Under the pieces are notes generated by a model that ran no database searches, had not been told where the DNA came from, and was given only the letters and a program-made list of their open reading frames with translations. Position numbers and translations under genes: made by a program. A stretch of DNA of 19,236 bases. Source: Bacteroidota bacterium. GTDB taxonomy: Bacteria > Bacteroidota > Bacteroidia > Chitinophagales > Chitinophagaceae. Shown in pieces: positions 6,973 through 14,635 of the stretch (positions are counted from its first letter, which is position 1; each line of letters starts with the position of its first letter). Where the stretch lies: contig JAEZAM010000085.1 of assembly GCA_023430465.1 (NCBI GenBank), forward strand, positions 1-19,236, given 5' to 3'.

Positions 6973-7431
6973 CTACTTGCTGCCGAACAGTGAGTCCGCC
7001 CTCCGGATGCTGTTCAGGATGGCATCCTTCATGTTATCAACCTTGATCTTTTCATCAGCCAGGTACCTGATCCTGGCTTTTGTATTATTGACGGCGGAGT
7101 CCATTTTGAATTCAGACATCCATTTGTTCATGGCAAAATCGGCATAGTCCAGTTGCTTCAGGGTGGTATCCAGTTTTTGCCGGTAGTCTGCCAGTTTTGT
7201 TTTGGCCTGAGCTGGAAGCTGGTCGATAGAATCGATCATGACCTTTACCCGCTGTTGCAGTCGATTCAACTTACCCATTTTGGACATTCCCGCGATATGG
7301 CCATCGTCCACATCTTTATTGAGGCTGTCGAGCATGAGCTCATCGGCAGTTTTGGTCTTTGTTGCGGATTCATCGTTGCAGGCGATAATCAGGAGGGAAG
7401 AAACCAGGAGGGTGGCAAGAAGTTTCAGCAT
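6973..7431 (-). CDS. Small helical lipoprotein of unknown function, 152 aa
   Basis: The N-terminus is a clear lipoprotein signal: hydrophobic KLLATLLVSSLLII followed by the lipobox IIAC with Cys18. The rest is charged, rich in Lys, Asp, Leu and Met, without proline-rich breaks except near LPAQAK, and likely to form two or three long helices or a coiled coil (roughly 50-150). I cannot assign a function; such helical lipoproteins are common in Bacteroidota genomes and are sometimes misannotated by coiled-coil similarity. It has its own promoter and is divergent from paaZ. Periplasmic or outer-membrane location is inferred from the lipobox only. Confidence 0.8.
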   Translation of the reverse strand: MLKLLATLLVSSLLIIACNDESATKTKTADELMLDSLNKDVDDGHIAGMSKMGKLNRLQQRVKVMIDSIDQLPAQAKTKLADYRQKLDTTLKQLDYADFAMNKWMSEFKMDSAVNNTKARIRYLADEKIKVDNMKDAILNSIRRADSLFGSK

Positions 7432-7449
7432 GACAGGTATTTAATGCCG

Positions 7450-7476
7450 CAAAGATAGCATTGCATGCCGGACAAA
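7450..7476 (-). promoter_or_regulatory. Promoter for the helical lipoprotein gene
   Basis: The minus strand reads TATCTTTG at 7457-7450, an exact -7 match. TTTG at 7476-7473 could be the -33 element, but the 15-base spacer is short. The predicted leader before the ATG at 7431 is about 13 bases. Confidence 0.5.
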
Positions 7477-7499
7477 TAGTTTCAACATAAGCTTTTAAC

Positions 7500-7507
7500 T
7501 AATTTCG
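7500..7507 (+). promoter_or_regulatory. Candidate -7 element for paaZ
   Basis: TAATTTCG differs from TAnnTTTG at one position and lies 20 bases before the paaZ ATG. No TTG is seen at -33. It is the best candidate in the 96-bp divergent gap but is weak. Confidence 0.28.
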
Positions 7508-7527
7508 TCACCTGAACGATCTTACGT

Positions 7528-9579
7528 ATGAATAAACTTGAAAATTATATTACCGGAAGCTGGGTCACTGGGGACGGCGACGGGCAATATATACTTGATG
7601 CGGTGACGGGTGAGGAAATTGCGGCGGCCACAACAAAGGGGCTCGATTTTAAATCGATCGTCGATTATGCACGCACGGTTGGTAATCCTGCGCTTCGTAA
7701 AATGACCTTCCATGAGCGGGGTAATATGCTGAAAGCGCTGGCCATGCACTTACGCGAACGTCTCCCCGAATTTTACAGGATCAGCTACCGGACGGGCGCC
7801 ACGAAGGCAGACAGTTGGGTAGATATTGAAGGGGGAATAGGAAACCTTTTTGCCAATGCTTCACTCCGGCGTAAACTGCCGGATGAGCCATTTTGCATGG
7901 ACGGCGAATCGCATAACCTCAGCAAGAACAATAGTTTTATGGGCACTCATATCCTTGTACCAAAGGAAGGAGTGGCTGTACACATAAACGCGTTCAACTT
8001 CCCCGTCTGGGGAATGCTGGAAAAAATAGCGGTGAATTTGCTGGCTGGTGTGCCAGCTATTGTGAAACCCGCCACCATCACCTCTTTCCTCACTGAGGCG
8101 GTGGTTAAGAAAATCATTGCATCGGGAATCTTGCCGGAGGGATCGTTGCAGTTGCTTTGCGGCAGCGCAGGTGACTTGCTGGATCACGTGAACTACCAGG
8201 ATGTGGTTACCTTCACTGGCAGCGCTTCGACAGGCCTTATGTTGAAATCACATCCCAACATCCTTAGGGAATCGGTTCCTTTTAATATGGAAGCGGATTC
8301 TCTCAATTGCATCGTGCTTGGCGAGGATGTAAATCCTGGCACTACGGAATGGGATATTTTTATCAAAGAGGTGCGCAAGGAAATGACATCGAAGGCTGGC
8401 CAGAAATGTACAGCTATCCGGAGGATTTTTGTTCCTGAAAATAAAATGGAGGATACGTGGAAAGCGATCACGGCTTCACTTTCACAGACAGTGATCGGCA
8501 ACCCGCTTAATGAAAAGGTGCGCATGGGAAGTCTTGCCGGTGAAAGCCAGCGTAAGGAAGTGCGCGAGCAGGTTGCGAAATTACTGGCCAGTTCACAATT
8601 GATCTATGGCTCGCTGGATAGTGTAGAAGTGGTGGATGCGGACAAGCAAAAAGGAGCATTTATTTCACCATTGTTGCTTTTGAACGAGTCACCCTTTAAA
8701 AACGAAGAGCCACATTCCATCGAGGCTTTTGGTCCTGTCAGTACGATCATGCCATATCGAAATCGCGATGAGGCCATCGAGCTCAGTAAAAAGGGCAAAG
8801 GGTCACTTTGTTCCAGCATTGTGACGGCTGATGACAAGCTTGCGAGGCACTATGTGCTTGGTGCTGCCACGCATCATGGCCGAATCCTGATCCTGAACCG
8901 CGACTGTGCCGCAGAATCAACCGGTCATGGCTCGCCTCTTCCATTGCTGGTACATGGCGGCCCCGGCCGCGCCGGCGGGGGCGAAGAGATGGGTGGTCTG
9001 CGCGGTGTAAAACATTACATGCAACGCGTGGCTATCCAGGGTTCTCCGACCACGATCAGCGCCATCACCAGTATTCATCAGCCGAATGCAATGGGCAAGG
9101 ATCCCGGGAAACATCCGTTCCGCAAATATTATGAGGAGCTCCAGATTGGTGATCAGTTACTCACTGAAAAGCGTGTTATAACAAGTGAAGACATTGACCG
9201 CTTTGCAGACCTCAGCGGGGATCATTTTTACGCGCACATTAAGACAACTGATTTTTCCGGTACTATGTTTGAACAACAGGTAGCACACGGTTATTTCATC
9301 ATGAGCGCTGCGGCGGGATTGTTTGTTGACAGTTATGAAAAAAATCCTGTGTTGCTGAATTATGGTATTGATGAACTGCGATTCACCAAGCCTGTTTATC
9401 CCGGTACGGAACTGCAGATACGGTTTACCTGCAAAGAAAAACTTCCCCAGGATCCGAAGGATGAGGCGGATATTCCAAAAGGCATTGTGAAATGGTTGGT
9501 GGAAATGCTGGATGGCACCGAGGAACCTGTAGTGGGCGTGGCAACAATTTTGACAATGGTAAAAAGAAAACAAAAATAA
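7528..9579 (+). CDS. paaZ: PaaZ: aldehyde dehydrogenase / oxepin-CoA hydrolase fusion
   Basis: A 683-residue bifunctional enzyme of phenylacetate degradation. The MaoC-type hydratase half opens the oxepin-CoA ring, and the NADP-dependent dehydrogenase half oxidises the resulting semialdehyde. The aldehyde dehydrogenase domain spans about 1-515: oxyanion Asn157 in NAFNFPVWG, nucleotide-loop FTGSAS at 229-234, general base Glu255 and catalytic Cys294 in AGQKCTA. The MaoC domain spans about 535-680 with DLSGDHFYAH (561-570); Asp561 and His566 fall at the positions of the catalytic pair known in E. coli PaaZ. The length equals the E. coli enzyme (about 680), so it is complete. The next gene, a crotonase, starts 5 bp later. 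The ring-epoxidase genes paaABCE are not in this window. Confidence 0.95.
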   Translation: MNKLENYITGSWVTGDGDGQYILDAVTGEEIAAATTKGLDFKSIVDYARTVGNPALRKMTFHERGNMLKALAMHLRERLPEFYRISYRTGATKADSWVDIEGGIGNLFANASLRRKLPDEPFCMDGESHNLSKNNSFMGTHILVPKEGVAVHINAFNFPVWGMLEKIAVNLLAGVPAIVKPATITSFLTEAVVKKIIASGILPEGSLQLLCGSAGDLLDHVNYQDVVTFTGSASTGLMLKSHPNILRESVPFNMEADSLNCIVLGEDVNPGTTEWDIFIKEVRKEMTSKAGQKCTAIRRIFVPENKMEDTWKAITASLSQTVIGNPLNEKVRMGSLAGESQRKEVREQVAKLLASSQLIYGSLDSVEVVDADKQKGAFISPLLLLNESPFKNEEPHSIEAFGPVSTIMPYRNRDEAIELSKKGKGSLCSSIVTADDKLARHYVLGAATHHGRILILNRDCAAESTGHGSPLPLLVHGGPGRAGGGEEMGGLRGVKHYMQRVAIQGSPTTISAITSIHQPNAMGKDPGKHPFRKYYEELQIGDQLLTEKRVITSEDIDRFADLSGDHFYAHIKTTDFSGTMFEQQVAHGYFIMSAAAGLFVDSYEKNPVLLNYGIDELRFTKPVYPGTELQIRFTCKEKLPQDPKDEADIPKGIVKWLVEMLDGTEEPVVGVATILTMVKRKQK

Positions 9580-9584
9580 TAGAC

Positions 9585-10355
9585 ATGGCTCCAGACGTAA
9601 CGAGTGCATATGTAAGATCAGAACTGCATAACGGTATCACAACGATTGAATTTTTTCATCCGCAGAGCAACTCATTGCCATCATCCGTATTGCGTGAGCT
9701 GGCCCAGGCCATTCGTGCAGCCGGTCATGATCCGGAGACGAAAGTCATCATACTGCGGTCGGCAGGGGAAAAGGCATTCTGCGCCGGGGCATCGTTTGAT
9801 GAACTCGCTGCGATTGCAGATGAAACGCAGGGTCATACATTTTTCAATGGCTTCGCGCAGGTGATTAACGCGATGCGCGAATGTTCCAAACTGATCATCG
9901 GTCGCATACACGGCAAGTGTGTTGGGGGCGGCGTAGGCCTGGCAGCTTCAGTTGATTATGCCATTGCAGTTGAAGCTGCAGAAGTAAAACTAAGTGAACT
10001 GGCCGTAGGCATCGGGCCATTTGTTGTAGGTCCGGCTGTGCAGCGTAAGATCGGCCTTTCAGCTTTTTCACAACTTGCCATCGATGCCACTATGTTCCGT
10101 AACGCTGATTGGGCAAGAAGGAAAGGCCTCTTTGCTGAAGTGCATAGCAGCGTGGAGAATATGGATGAGTCGATCAATCGTCTTGCCACAACATTGGCGC
10201 ACTCCAGCGCAGCGGCGATGTCAGCACTGAAAAAAGTATTCTGGACCGGTACAGACGACTGGGACAGCCTCCTGCCTGAAAGAGCAGCAATCAGCGGCAA
10301 GCTGGTTCTCACCGAGGAATCCAAATCAGCCATTGCTTCCTTCAAAAAGAAGTAG
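9585..10355 (+). CDS. Enoyl-CoA hydratase/isomerase (crotonase) family protein
   Basis: A 256-residue crotonase-fold protein acting on a CoA thioester. The oxyanion-hole segments are AFCAGASFDEL (64-74) and GKCVGGGVGLA (110-120). Of the two glutamates of classical enoyl-CoA hydratase (rat Glu144 and Glu164), the second is present as Glu138 in LSELAVGIGP but the first is replaced by Gly118. That pattern resembles methylglutaconyl-CoA hydratase (LiuC-like) sequences and some isomerases rather than classical hydratases. Its place 5 bp after paaZ suggests a step in phenylacetate degradation (PaaF or PaaG role) or branched-chain acid breakdown; sequence alone does not decide. The ATG at 9585 is chosen over a frame extension that would overlap the 3' end of paaZ. 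Confidence 0.85.
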   Translation: MAPDVTSAYVRSELHNGITTIEFFHPQSNSLPSSVLRELAQAIRAAGHDPETKVIILRSAGEKAFCAGASFDELAAIADETQGHTFFNGFAQVINAMRECSKLIIGRIHGKCVGGGVGLAASVDYAIAVEAAEVKLSELAVGIGPFVVGPAVQRKIGLSAFSQLAIDATMFRNADWARRKGLFAEVHSSVENMDESINRLATTLAHSSAAAMSALKKVFWTGTDDWDSLLPERAAISGKLVLTEESKSAIASFKKK

Positions 10356-10988
10356 GTGTCTGCTATCACACTCTTTAACGCGCAAAACTTCACGCAAATT
10401 TGTGATGAGCTTGCCGGGAACGACACGAGGTTGAATACCATTCTGCAACGGGACGGCTATCCTCCCATGTGGACAAGGCCGGCAACGTTTGAATCATTGG
10501 TATGGATCATCCTGGAGCAACAGGTATCGTTGGCCTCTGCCAGAGCAGCATATGAACAGCTTGCGCAAAAACTTGGTACCATCACACCGGCTGCTCTGCT
10601 TTCGTTGAGTGATGATGAGCTTCGTCGTTGTTATTTCAGTCGGCAAAAAACCGGCTATGTCCGTGGTCTTGCACAGGCATTGCAGGAAGGCCGACTTGAC
10701 CTGCCGGGTTTGGCCAATATGCCGGATGAGAGGGTGCGTGCCGCACTGACTGCGTTAAAGGGAATCGGCGACTGGACAGCAGATGTATACCTGATATTTT
10801 GCCTTCAACGCGCAAACATTTTTCCCATTGGTGATATTGCACTCGTTAGCAGCATGCGCCATGAATGGCAGATACCTGCGGCATCAAAGGAAGAGTTGCA
10901 GAAAATTGCCACGACCTGGCAGCCCTGGCGATCGGTAGCAGCGATGCTGCTTTGGCATGCATACCTCGAACGTAAAAGAAAGAAATAG
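10356..10988 (+). CDS. AlkA-like DNA-3-methyladenine glycosylase
   Basis: A 210-residue HhH-GPD base-excision enzyme that would remove alkylated purines such as 3-methyladenine from DNA. The helix-hairpin-helix is LKGIGDWTAD (134-143), and Asp160 in FPIGDIAL fits the catalytic aspartate. FESLVWIILEQQVS (45-58) is the conserved start of the GPD core. The extra N-terminal domain of E. coli AlkA (282 aa) is absent, as in short bacterial members. It uses a GTG start placed directly after the TAG stop of the crotonase (TAGGTG), which suggests translational coupling in the paaZ cluster. The next ATG, at codon 38, would leave only 7 residues before the conserved core, so the GTG is preferred. It converges with fabG across 4 bp. 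Confidence 0.88.
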   Translation: MSAITLFNAQNFTQICDELAGNDTRLNTILQRDGYPPMWTRPATFESLVWIILEQQVSLASARAAYEQLAQKLGTITPAALLSLSDDELRRCYFSRQKTGYVRGLAQALQEGRLDLPGLANMPDERVRAALTALKGIGDWTADVYLIFCLQRANIFPIGDIALVSSMRHEWQIPAASKEELQKIATTWQPWRSVAAMLLWHAYLERKRKK

Positions 10989-10992
10989 ATGA

Positions 10993-11748
10993 TCAGATAT
11001 TCAGACCGCCGCAAACACTTATCGTTTGCCCGGTGACATAGGAGCCCATATCACTGGCAAGAAAAAGACAACTGTTGGCGATATCTTCTGCAGAGGCAAA
11101 CCTGCCAAGTGGAATACCTGATTTATATTTTTCGCCCGCCTCTCCCTCTTTCAGGTAAGCGGTCATATCGGTTTCAACAAATCCGGGAGCAATGGCATTG
11201 CAGCGGATATTCCGGCTGCCAAGTTCTTTCGCCACACTTTTTGTAAACCCGATGATGCCGGCTTTGGAAGCAGCGTAGCTGCTTTGCCCGGCATTGCCCA
11301 TTTCACCGATTACGGAGCTCATGTTGATGATCGCGCCATTGCGGGCTTTCATCATGGGTTTGATGACCTGCTTGGTCATATAGAAAACACTGTTCAGGTT
11401 CACACGGATCACATCATCCCACTGATCATTGGTCATGCGCAGCAGGAGGTTGTCTTTGGAGATACCGGCGTTGTTCACGCAGATGTCCACTGTGCCGAAT
11501 TCTTTCAGGACCTCAGCTACGAAACTCTCGCATTGTGCCACATCGCCTGCATTGGATTTCCAGGCCTTCGCGCGTACACCGAATCCTTTCAGTTTCTCTT
11601 CAAGGGCAGCCGCTTTTTCCGCGCTGCTGTCACTGACATAGGTAAAGGCAACAGCGGCGCCGTGTTCGGCAAATTTCAATGCAATGGCTTCGCCGATGCC
11701 TCGTGCGGCACCGGTTACAATAGCAACTTTTCCGTCGAGTAGTTTCAT
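10993..11748 (-). CDS. fabG: 3-oxoacyl-[acyl-carrier-protein] reductase
   Basis: A 251-residue classical short-chain dehydrogenase; FabG reduces 3-oxoacyl-ACP with NADPH in each round of fatty acid elongation. It has the nucleotide motif TGAARGIG (12-19), NNAG (92-95), and the catalytic set Asn117, Ser145, Tyr158 and Lys162 (YAASK). The C-terminus YVTGQTISVCGG is typical of FabG, with Cys where Asp is usual in the DGG motif. Other short-chain dehydrogenases are possible, but overall similarity favours FabG. The ATG at 11748 is chosen over one at 11793: the protein then starts MKLLDGKVAIVTG, and a -7 promoter element at 11754-11761 lies immediately upstream, so the mRNA appears nearly leaderless. 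Confidence 0.92.
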   Translation of the reverse strand: MKLLDGKVAIVTGAARGIGEAIALKFAEHGAAVAFTYVSDSSAEKAAALEEKLKGFGVRAKAWKSNAGDVAQCESFVAEVLKEFGTVDICVNNAGISKDNLLLRMTNDQWDDVIRVNLNSVFYMTKQVIKPMMKARNGAIINMSSVIGEMGNAGQSSYAASKAGIIGFTKSVAKELGSRNIRCNAIAPGFVETDMTAYLKEGEAGEKYKSGIPLGRFASAEDIANSCLFLASDMGSYVTGQTISVCGGLNI

Positions 11749-11753
11749 AGTTG

Positions 11754-11786
11754 CAAATATATGGAGGCAGGAGAATTTCGCGCAAA
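11754..11786 (-). promoter_or_regulatory. Promoter for fabG, almost leaderless
   Basis: The minus strand reads TTTG (11786-11783), a 21-base spacer, then TATATTTG (11761-11754), an excellent Bacteroidota -33/-7 pair. Only five bases (CAACT) separate the -7 element from the ATG, so transcription should begin at or next to the start codon. Confidence 0.65.
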
Positions 11787-11795
11787 GGCGCAAGG
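11776..11795. repeat. CGCAAAGGCGCAAGG intergenic motif
   Basis: TTTCGCGCAAAGGCGCAAGG contains two near-copies of GCGCAAGG/GCGCAAAGG and resembles the motif at 5571-5583. It overlaps the -33 element of fabG. The rest of the gap 11749-11848 shows nothing else. Confidence 0.3.
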
Positions 11796-11848
11796 AGGTA
11801 TTTATTCAGGGCAGCGTGAACTAAGTACGCAAATGGAAATACAATTGT

Positions 11849-13357
11849 CTAGGCTTTTACTTTCAATATTTCCTCGACATAGGTGCGTTCATTGCTAAGC
11901 CGGGGGATCTTGTGCTGCCCGCCGAGCTTGCCCTTAAGCTGGAGCCACTGATTGAACGTGCCCTTTTCCAGCACATGCACTCTGGGGAGGCCTAAAGCAA
12001 TGTCCTTGTGTCTTTTTGCTTCGTAGTCGCTGTTGATCTTTTTCAATTCATTATCCAGGTGGCGGGTGAACTCATTGATATCAGCAGGGGGGTGATCGAA
12101 TTCGATCAGCCATTCATGTGCACCGTTTGCCGAATCGCTGAAATATACCGGCGCCGCAGTATAGTCATTTACCACAGACCCGGTGATGGAAGCGGCAGCG
12201 GCAATTGCTTTATCGGAGTTGTCGACGATCACTTCTTCGCCAAATGCGTTCATGTAGTGTTTTAACCTGCCCGATACTTTTACACGGTAGGGAGCGAGTG
12301 AAGTGAATTTGATGGTATCGCCGAGCATGTAGCGCCATAGTCCGCCATTTGTGCTGATGATCAGGGCATAGTTTTTATCGAGCTCAACGTCCTGCAACCC
12401 GATGGTCTGTGGGTGTTCTTTGCCGTATTCGGATGCCGGCATGAATTCCAGGAAAATACCATGATCTGTAAACAACAACATACCATCATCACCCGGATGT
12501 TCCTGTGCGGCAAAGAAACCTTCGCTGGCATTGTACATTTCCAGGTAATTTATATCCTTGCCGATCAGCTTGCGGAATTGTTCTTTATAGGGAGTAAATG
12601 ATACGCCACCATGCATGTAGAGCTCGAGTGAAGGCCATACTTCTGACATGTTGCTTTTGCCGGTGATCTCCAATATCCGTTTGAATAAAACAAGCGTCCA
12701 TGTTGGTACGCCTGATATGGAAGTGACGTTTTCACGGATCGTGCTTTCGGCGAGTTTTTCAATCTTGCTTTCCCATTCATCCATAAGGGCGATGCTGAGA
12801 TCAGGCGTTCGGAGCCAATGCCCCCAGAATGGGGAGTTTTGCAATAAGACCGCACTGAGGTCACCATATTGTGCCTCATTGTTCATGGGATTAATATTAT
12901 GACTCCCCCCGATTACGAGGCCTTTCCCTGTAAGCAGGGCTGAATCAGGATTGAACTGGTAATACATGGTCAGTACATCCTTGGCGGCCTTGAAGTGGCA
13001 GTCTTCCAGGCTTTCGTCACTGATGGGAATGAACTTGCTTTTGTCACTTGTGGTGCCGCTGCTTTTGGCGAACCAATACACGGGTGTATTCCAGAGCACG
13101 TTTTGTTCACCATGCATGATACGTTCGATGTAGGGTTTCAGGTCGTCATACTCATGGATCGGGACCGATTGCTTGAATGCGCGGACGTTGAACAGTTCAG
13201 AGAAGCGGTATTTACGGCCGAACTCCGTGTATTGAGCGGAAGTAACAAGGTCCTGCAACACTTCGCGCTGCGCATCCACGGGATTGTTTTTCCATCCTTC
13301 AATGCGCCAGAGACGCATCCGGGCAAGAGACGATATGGCAGGGCTGAGGATGCTCAT
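11849..13357 (-). CDS. GH3 auxin-responsive promoter family protein
   Basis: A 502-residue member of the GH3 family, adenylate-forming enzymes known in plants for coupling amino acids to jasmonate, auxin or benzoates. The ATP-binding motif FAKSSGTTSDKSKFIPIS is at 96-113, the second motif MYNASEGFFAAQE at 274-286, and the third, WRYMLGDTIKF, at 341-351; all three are intact, so it should be catalytically competent. Length is normal for bacterial members. The bacterial substrate is unknown, and an acyl-acid/amine ligase activity is only inferred from the fold. It starts 26 bp after the lptB stop with no clear promoter between them, so the two are probably co-transcribed. No signal peptide, hence cytoplasmic. 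Confidence 0.88.
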   Translation of the reverse strand: MSILSPAISSLARMRLWRIEGWKNNPVDAQREVLQDLVTSAQYTEFGRKYRFSELFNVRAFKQSVPIHEYDDLKPYIERIMHGEQNVLWNTPVYWFAKSSGTTSDKSKFIPISDESLEDCHFKAAKDVLTMYYQFNPDSALLTGKGLVIGGSHNINPMNNEAQYGDLSAVLLQNSPFWGHWLRTPDLSIALMDEWESKIEKLAESTIRENVTSISGVPTWTLVLFKRILEITGKSNMSEVWPSLELYMHGGVSFTPYKEQFRKLIGKDINYLEMYNASEGFFAAQEHPGDDGMLLFTDHGIFLEFMPASEYGKEHPQTIGLQDVELDKNYALIISTNGGLWRYMLGDTIKFTSLAPYRVKVSGRLKHYMNAFGEEVIVDNSDKAIAAAASITGSVVNDYTAAPVYFSDSANGAHEWLIEFDHPPADINEFTRHLDNELKKINSDYEAKRHKDIALGLPRVHVLEKGTFNQWLQLKGKLGGQHKIPRLSNERTYVEEILKVKA

Positions 13358-13383
13358 GCGGCAAGTTAAGATATAGATCGATG

Positions 13384-14589
13384 CTATAAGCCTGGGGCCT
13401 GTTCGATTTCAGTGTTGGACAAGAGCTGAACCAGTTTGTTTAATGTGGCTTTCAGTTCCTGCAGATCGCTGACCAGTCTGTCTTCATTCACTTCCGGGGC
13501 AGGTGCCTGGGTAGCACCAAGCGTTGAAATGACTTCCTTCGGCAAGGCGGCCAGCAGGTCCGGCTTGTAGTCTTCGGGGTCGATGAGCTGAATTTGGTCT
13601 ACGGTTTCATTGAATTCTGTTGAGCCATTGATCGCTCCATAGGAAGCTGCCGAGGTTTTCAGTTCTTTTATGAATCGGCTGAGGTCTTCCAACTCGGGCG
13701 TGTTAAGCCTGACAGGTGTATTGTTTTCTGCTTCGTAGTTGATTACCCGGTCGATCAGTGTGAGGCAATTGTTGACAGTATATTCCAGTTGATCAGGCTT
13801 GAGCTGGGCGCCGGTGGCGCCGGGCTTGCCGCCCCGGGCTTCTTCGTGCAGCCAGTCCTTGCGACGCAGGACGAAGTCGCGACCGAGATACAGTTTCTTC
13901 ACCTGGTCATCAGAGGCCAGTTCTTCTGCAGTGCCGTGTTTGAATATTCGTCCTTCGATCAGGAGGTAAGCGCGGTCGCAGATGGAGAGTGTTTCGGTAA
14001 CGTTATGGTCGGTGATAAGGATACCGATGTTTTTATATTTTAGGCGGGCCACGATGCCCTGGATGTCTTCCACGGCAATGGGGTCGATACCGGCAAAAGG
14101 CTCATCCAGCAAGATGAATTTTGGATCTACGGCAAGCGCCCGCGCAATTTCTGTCCGGCGGCGTTCCCCGCCACTCAATACATCGCCATTGCTTTTGCGG
14201 ACGCGGTGCAGATTGAATTCATCGAGCAATGACTCCAGTTTGGCCTTTTGCTGCTGGCGGCTGAGTTTGGTCATCTCCAGCACGGCCATGATATTGTCTT
14301 CCACGCTGAGTTTGCGAAACACGGAAGCTTCCTGTGGCAGGTATCCGATTCCGAGCTTGGCCCGTTTGTACATGGCCAGCGGTGTAATATCCTGGTCGTC
14401 CAGAAATATTTTTCCTTCATCCGGCCGCACAAGTCCGACGACCTGGTAGAACGAAGTGGTCTTGCCGGCGCCATTTGGTCCGAGTAGACCAACGATCTCT
14501 CCCTGTTTTACATCAAAAGAAACATGGTTCACAACGGTACGGGTACCGTATTTTTTGACAATATCCTTGGCGTATATAGTAATCGGCAT
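13384..14589 (-). CDS. lptB: LPS export ABC transporter ATPase LptB with long C-terminal extension
   Basis: LptB is the ATPase that drives LptFG in moving LPS from the inner membrane to the outer membrane. The ABC domain spans 1-241: Walker A GPNGAGKTT (37-45), Q-loop near YLPQEAS (83-89), signature LSGGERRR (138-145), Walker B ILLDEP with Glu163, and H-loop His195. E. coli LptB ends near residue 241. Here about 157 further residues follow (245-401): a Gly-rich linker (ARGGKPGATGAQ), an acidic, probably helical region (265-345), an Ala/Pro linker (360-367) and a last amphipathic helix (371-393). The start at 14589 is chosen because the alternative ATG at 14598 lies inside the -7 promoter element. 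GH3 follows 26 bp downstream. Confidence 0.92.
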   Translation of the reverse strand: MPITIYAKDIVKKYGTRTVVNHVSFDVKQGEIVGLLGPNGAGKTTSFYQVVGLVRPDEGKIFLDDQDITPLAMYKRAKLGIGYLPQEASVFRKLSVEDNIMAVLEMTKLSRQQQKAKLESLLDEFNLHRVRKSNGDVLSGGERRRTEIARALAVDPKFILLDEPFAGIDPIAVEDIQGIVARLKYKNIGILITDHNVTETLSICDRAYLLIEGRIFKHGTAEELASDDQVKKLYLGRDFVLRRKDWLHEEARGGKPGATGAQLKPDQLEYTVNNCLTLIDRVINYEAENNTPVRLNTPELEDLSRFIKELKTSAASYGAINGSTEFNETVDQIQLIDPEDYKPDLLAALPKEVISTLGATQAPAPEVNEDRLVSDLQELKATLNKLVQLLSNTEIEQAPGL

Positions 14590-14595
14590 GGCAAA

Positions 14596-14603
14596 CAAAA
14601 ATA
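14596..14603 (-). promoter_or_regulatory. Promoter -7 element for lptB
   Basis: The minus strand reads TATTTTTG, an exact match to TAnnTTTG, with six bases (TTTGCC) before the ATG at 14589. The transcript would have a leader of about 0-2 bases. No TTG sits at -33; that position is occupied by the palindrome at 14620-14635. Confidence 0.55.
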
Positions 14604-14619
14604 CGGTATCTGGATCATG

Positions 14620-14635
14620 GCAGCCTGCAGGCTGC
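14620..14635. repeat. Perfect 16-bp palindrome between lptB and metF
   Basis: GCAGCCTGCAGGCTGC equals its own reverse complement. It lies 17-32 bp upstream of the lptB -7 element, over the expected -33 region, in the 163-bp divergent gap. It is a candidate operator. On the plus strand it is followed by GGTTTTTA and so also resembles a terminator, but no plus-strand gene reads into it. Confidence 0.45.

Noticed and set aside
11749..11793. 15-residue N-terminal extension of FabG
   Set aside because: It would be encoded by the promoter region (-7 at 11754-11761, -33 at 11783-11786) and lacks any FabG similarity.
11791..11851. Shine-Dalgarno-like AAGGAGG on the plus strand followed by a 20-codon frame from ATG near 11833
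   Set aside because: The frame is very short, the spacing is too long, and it runs into the antisense of the GH3 gene. The GGAGG appears to be part of the intergenic CGCAAAGG motif.
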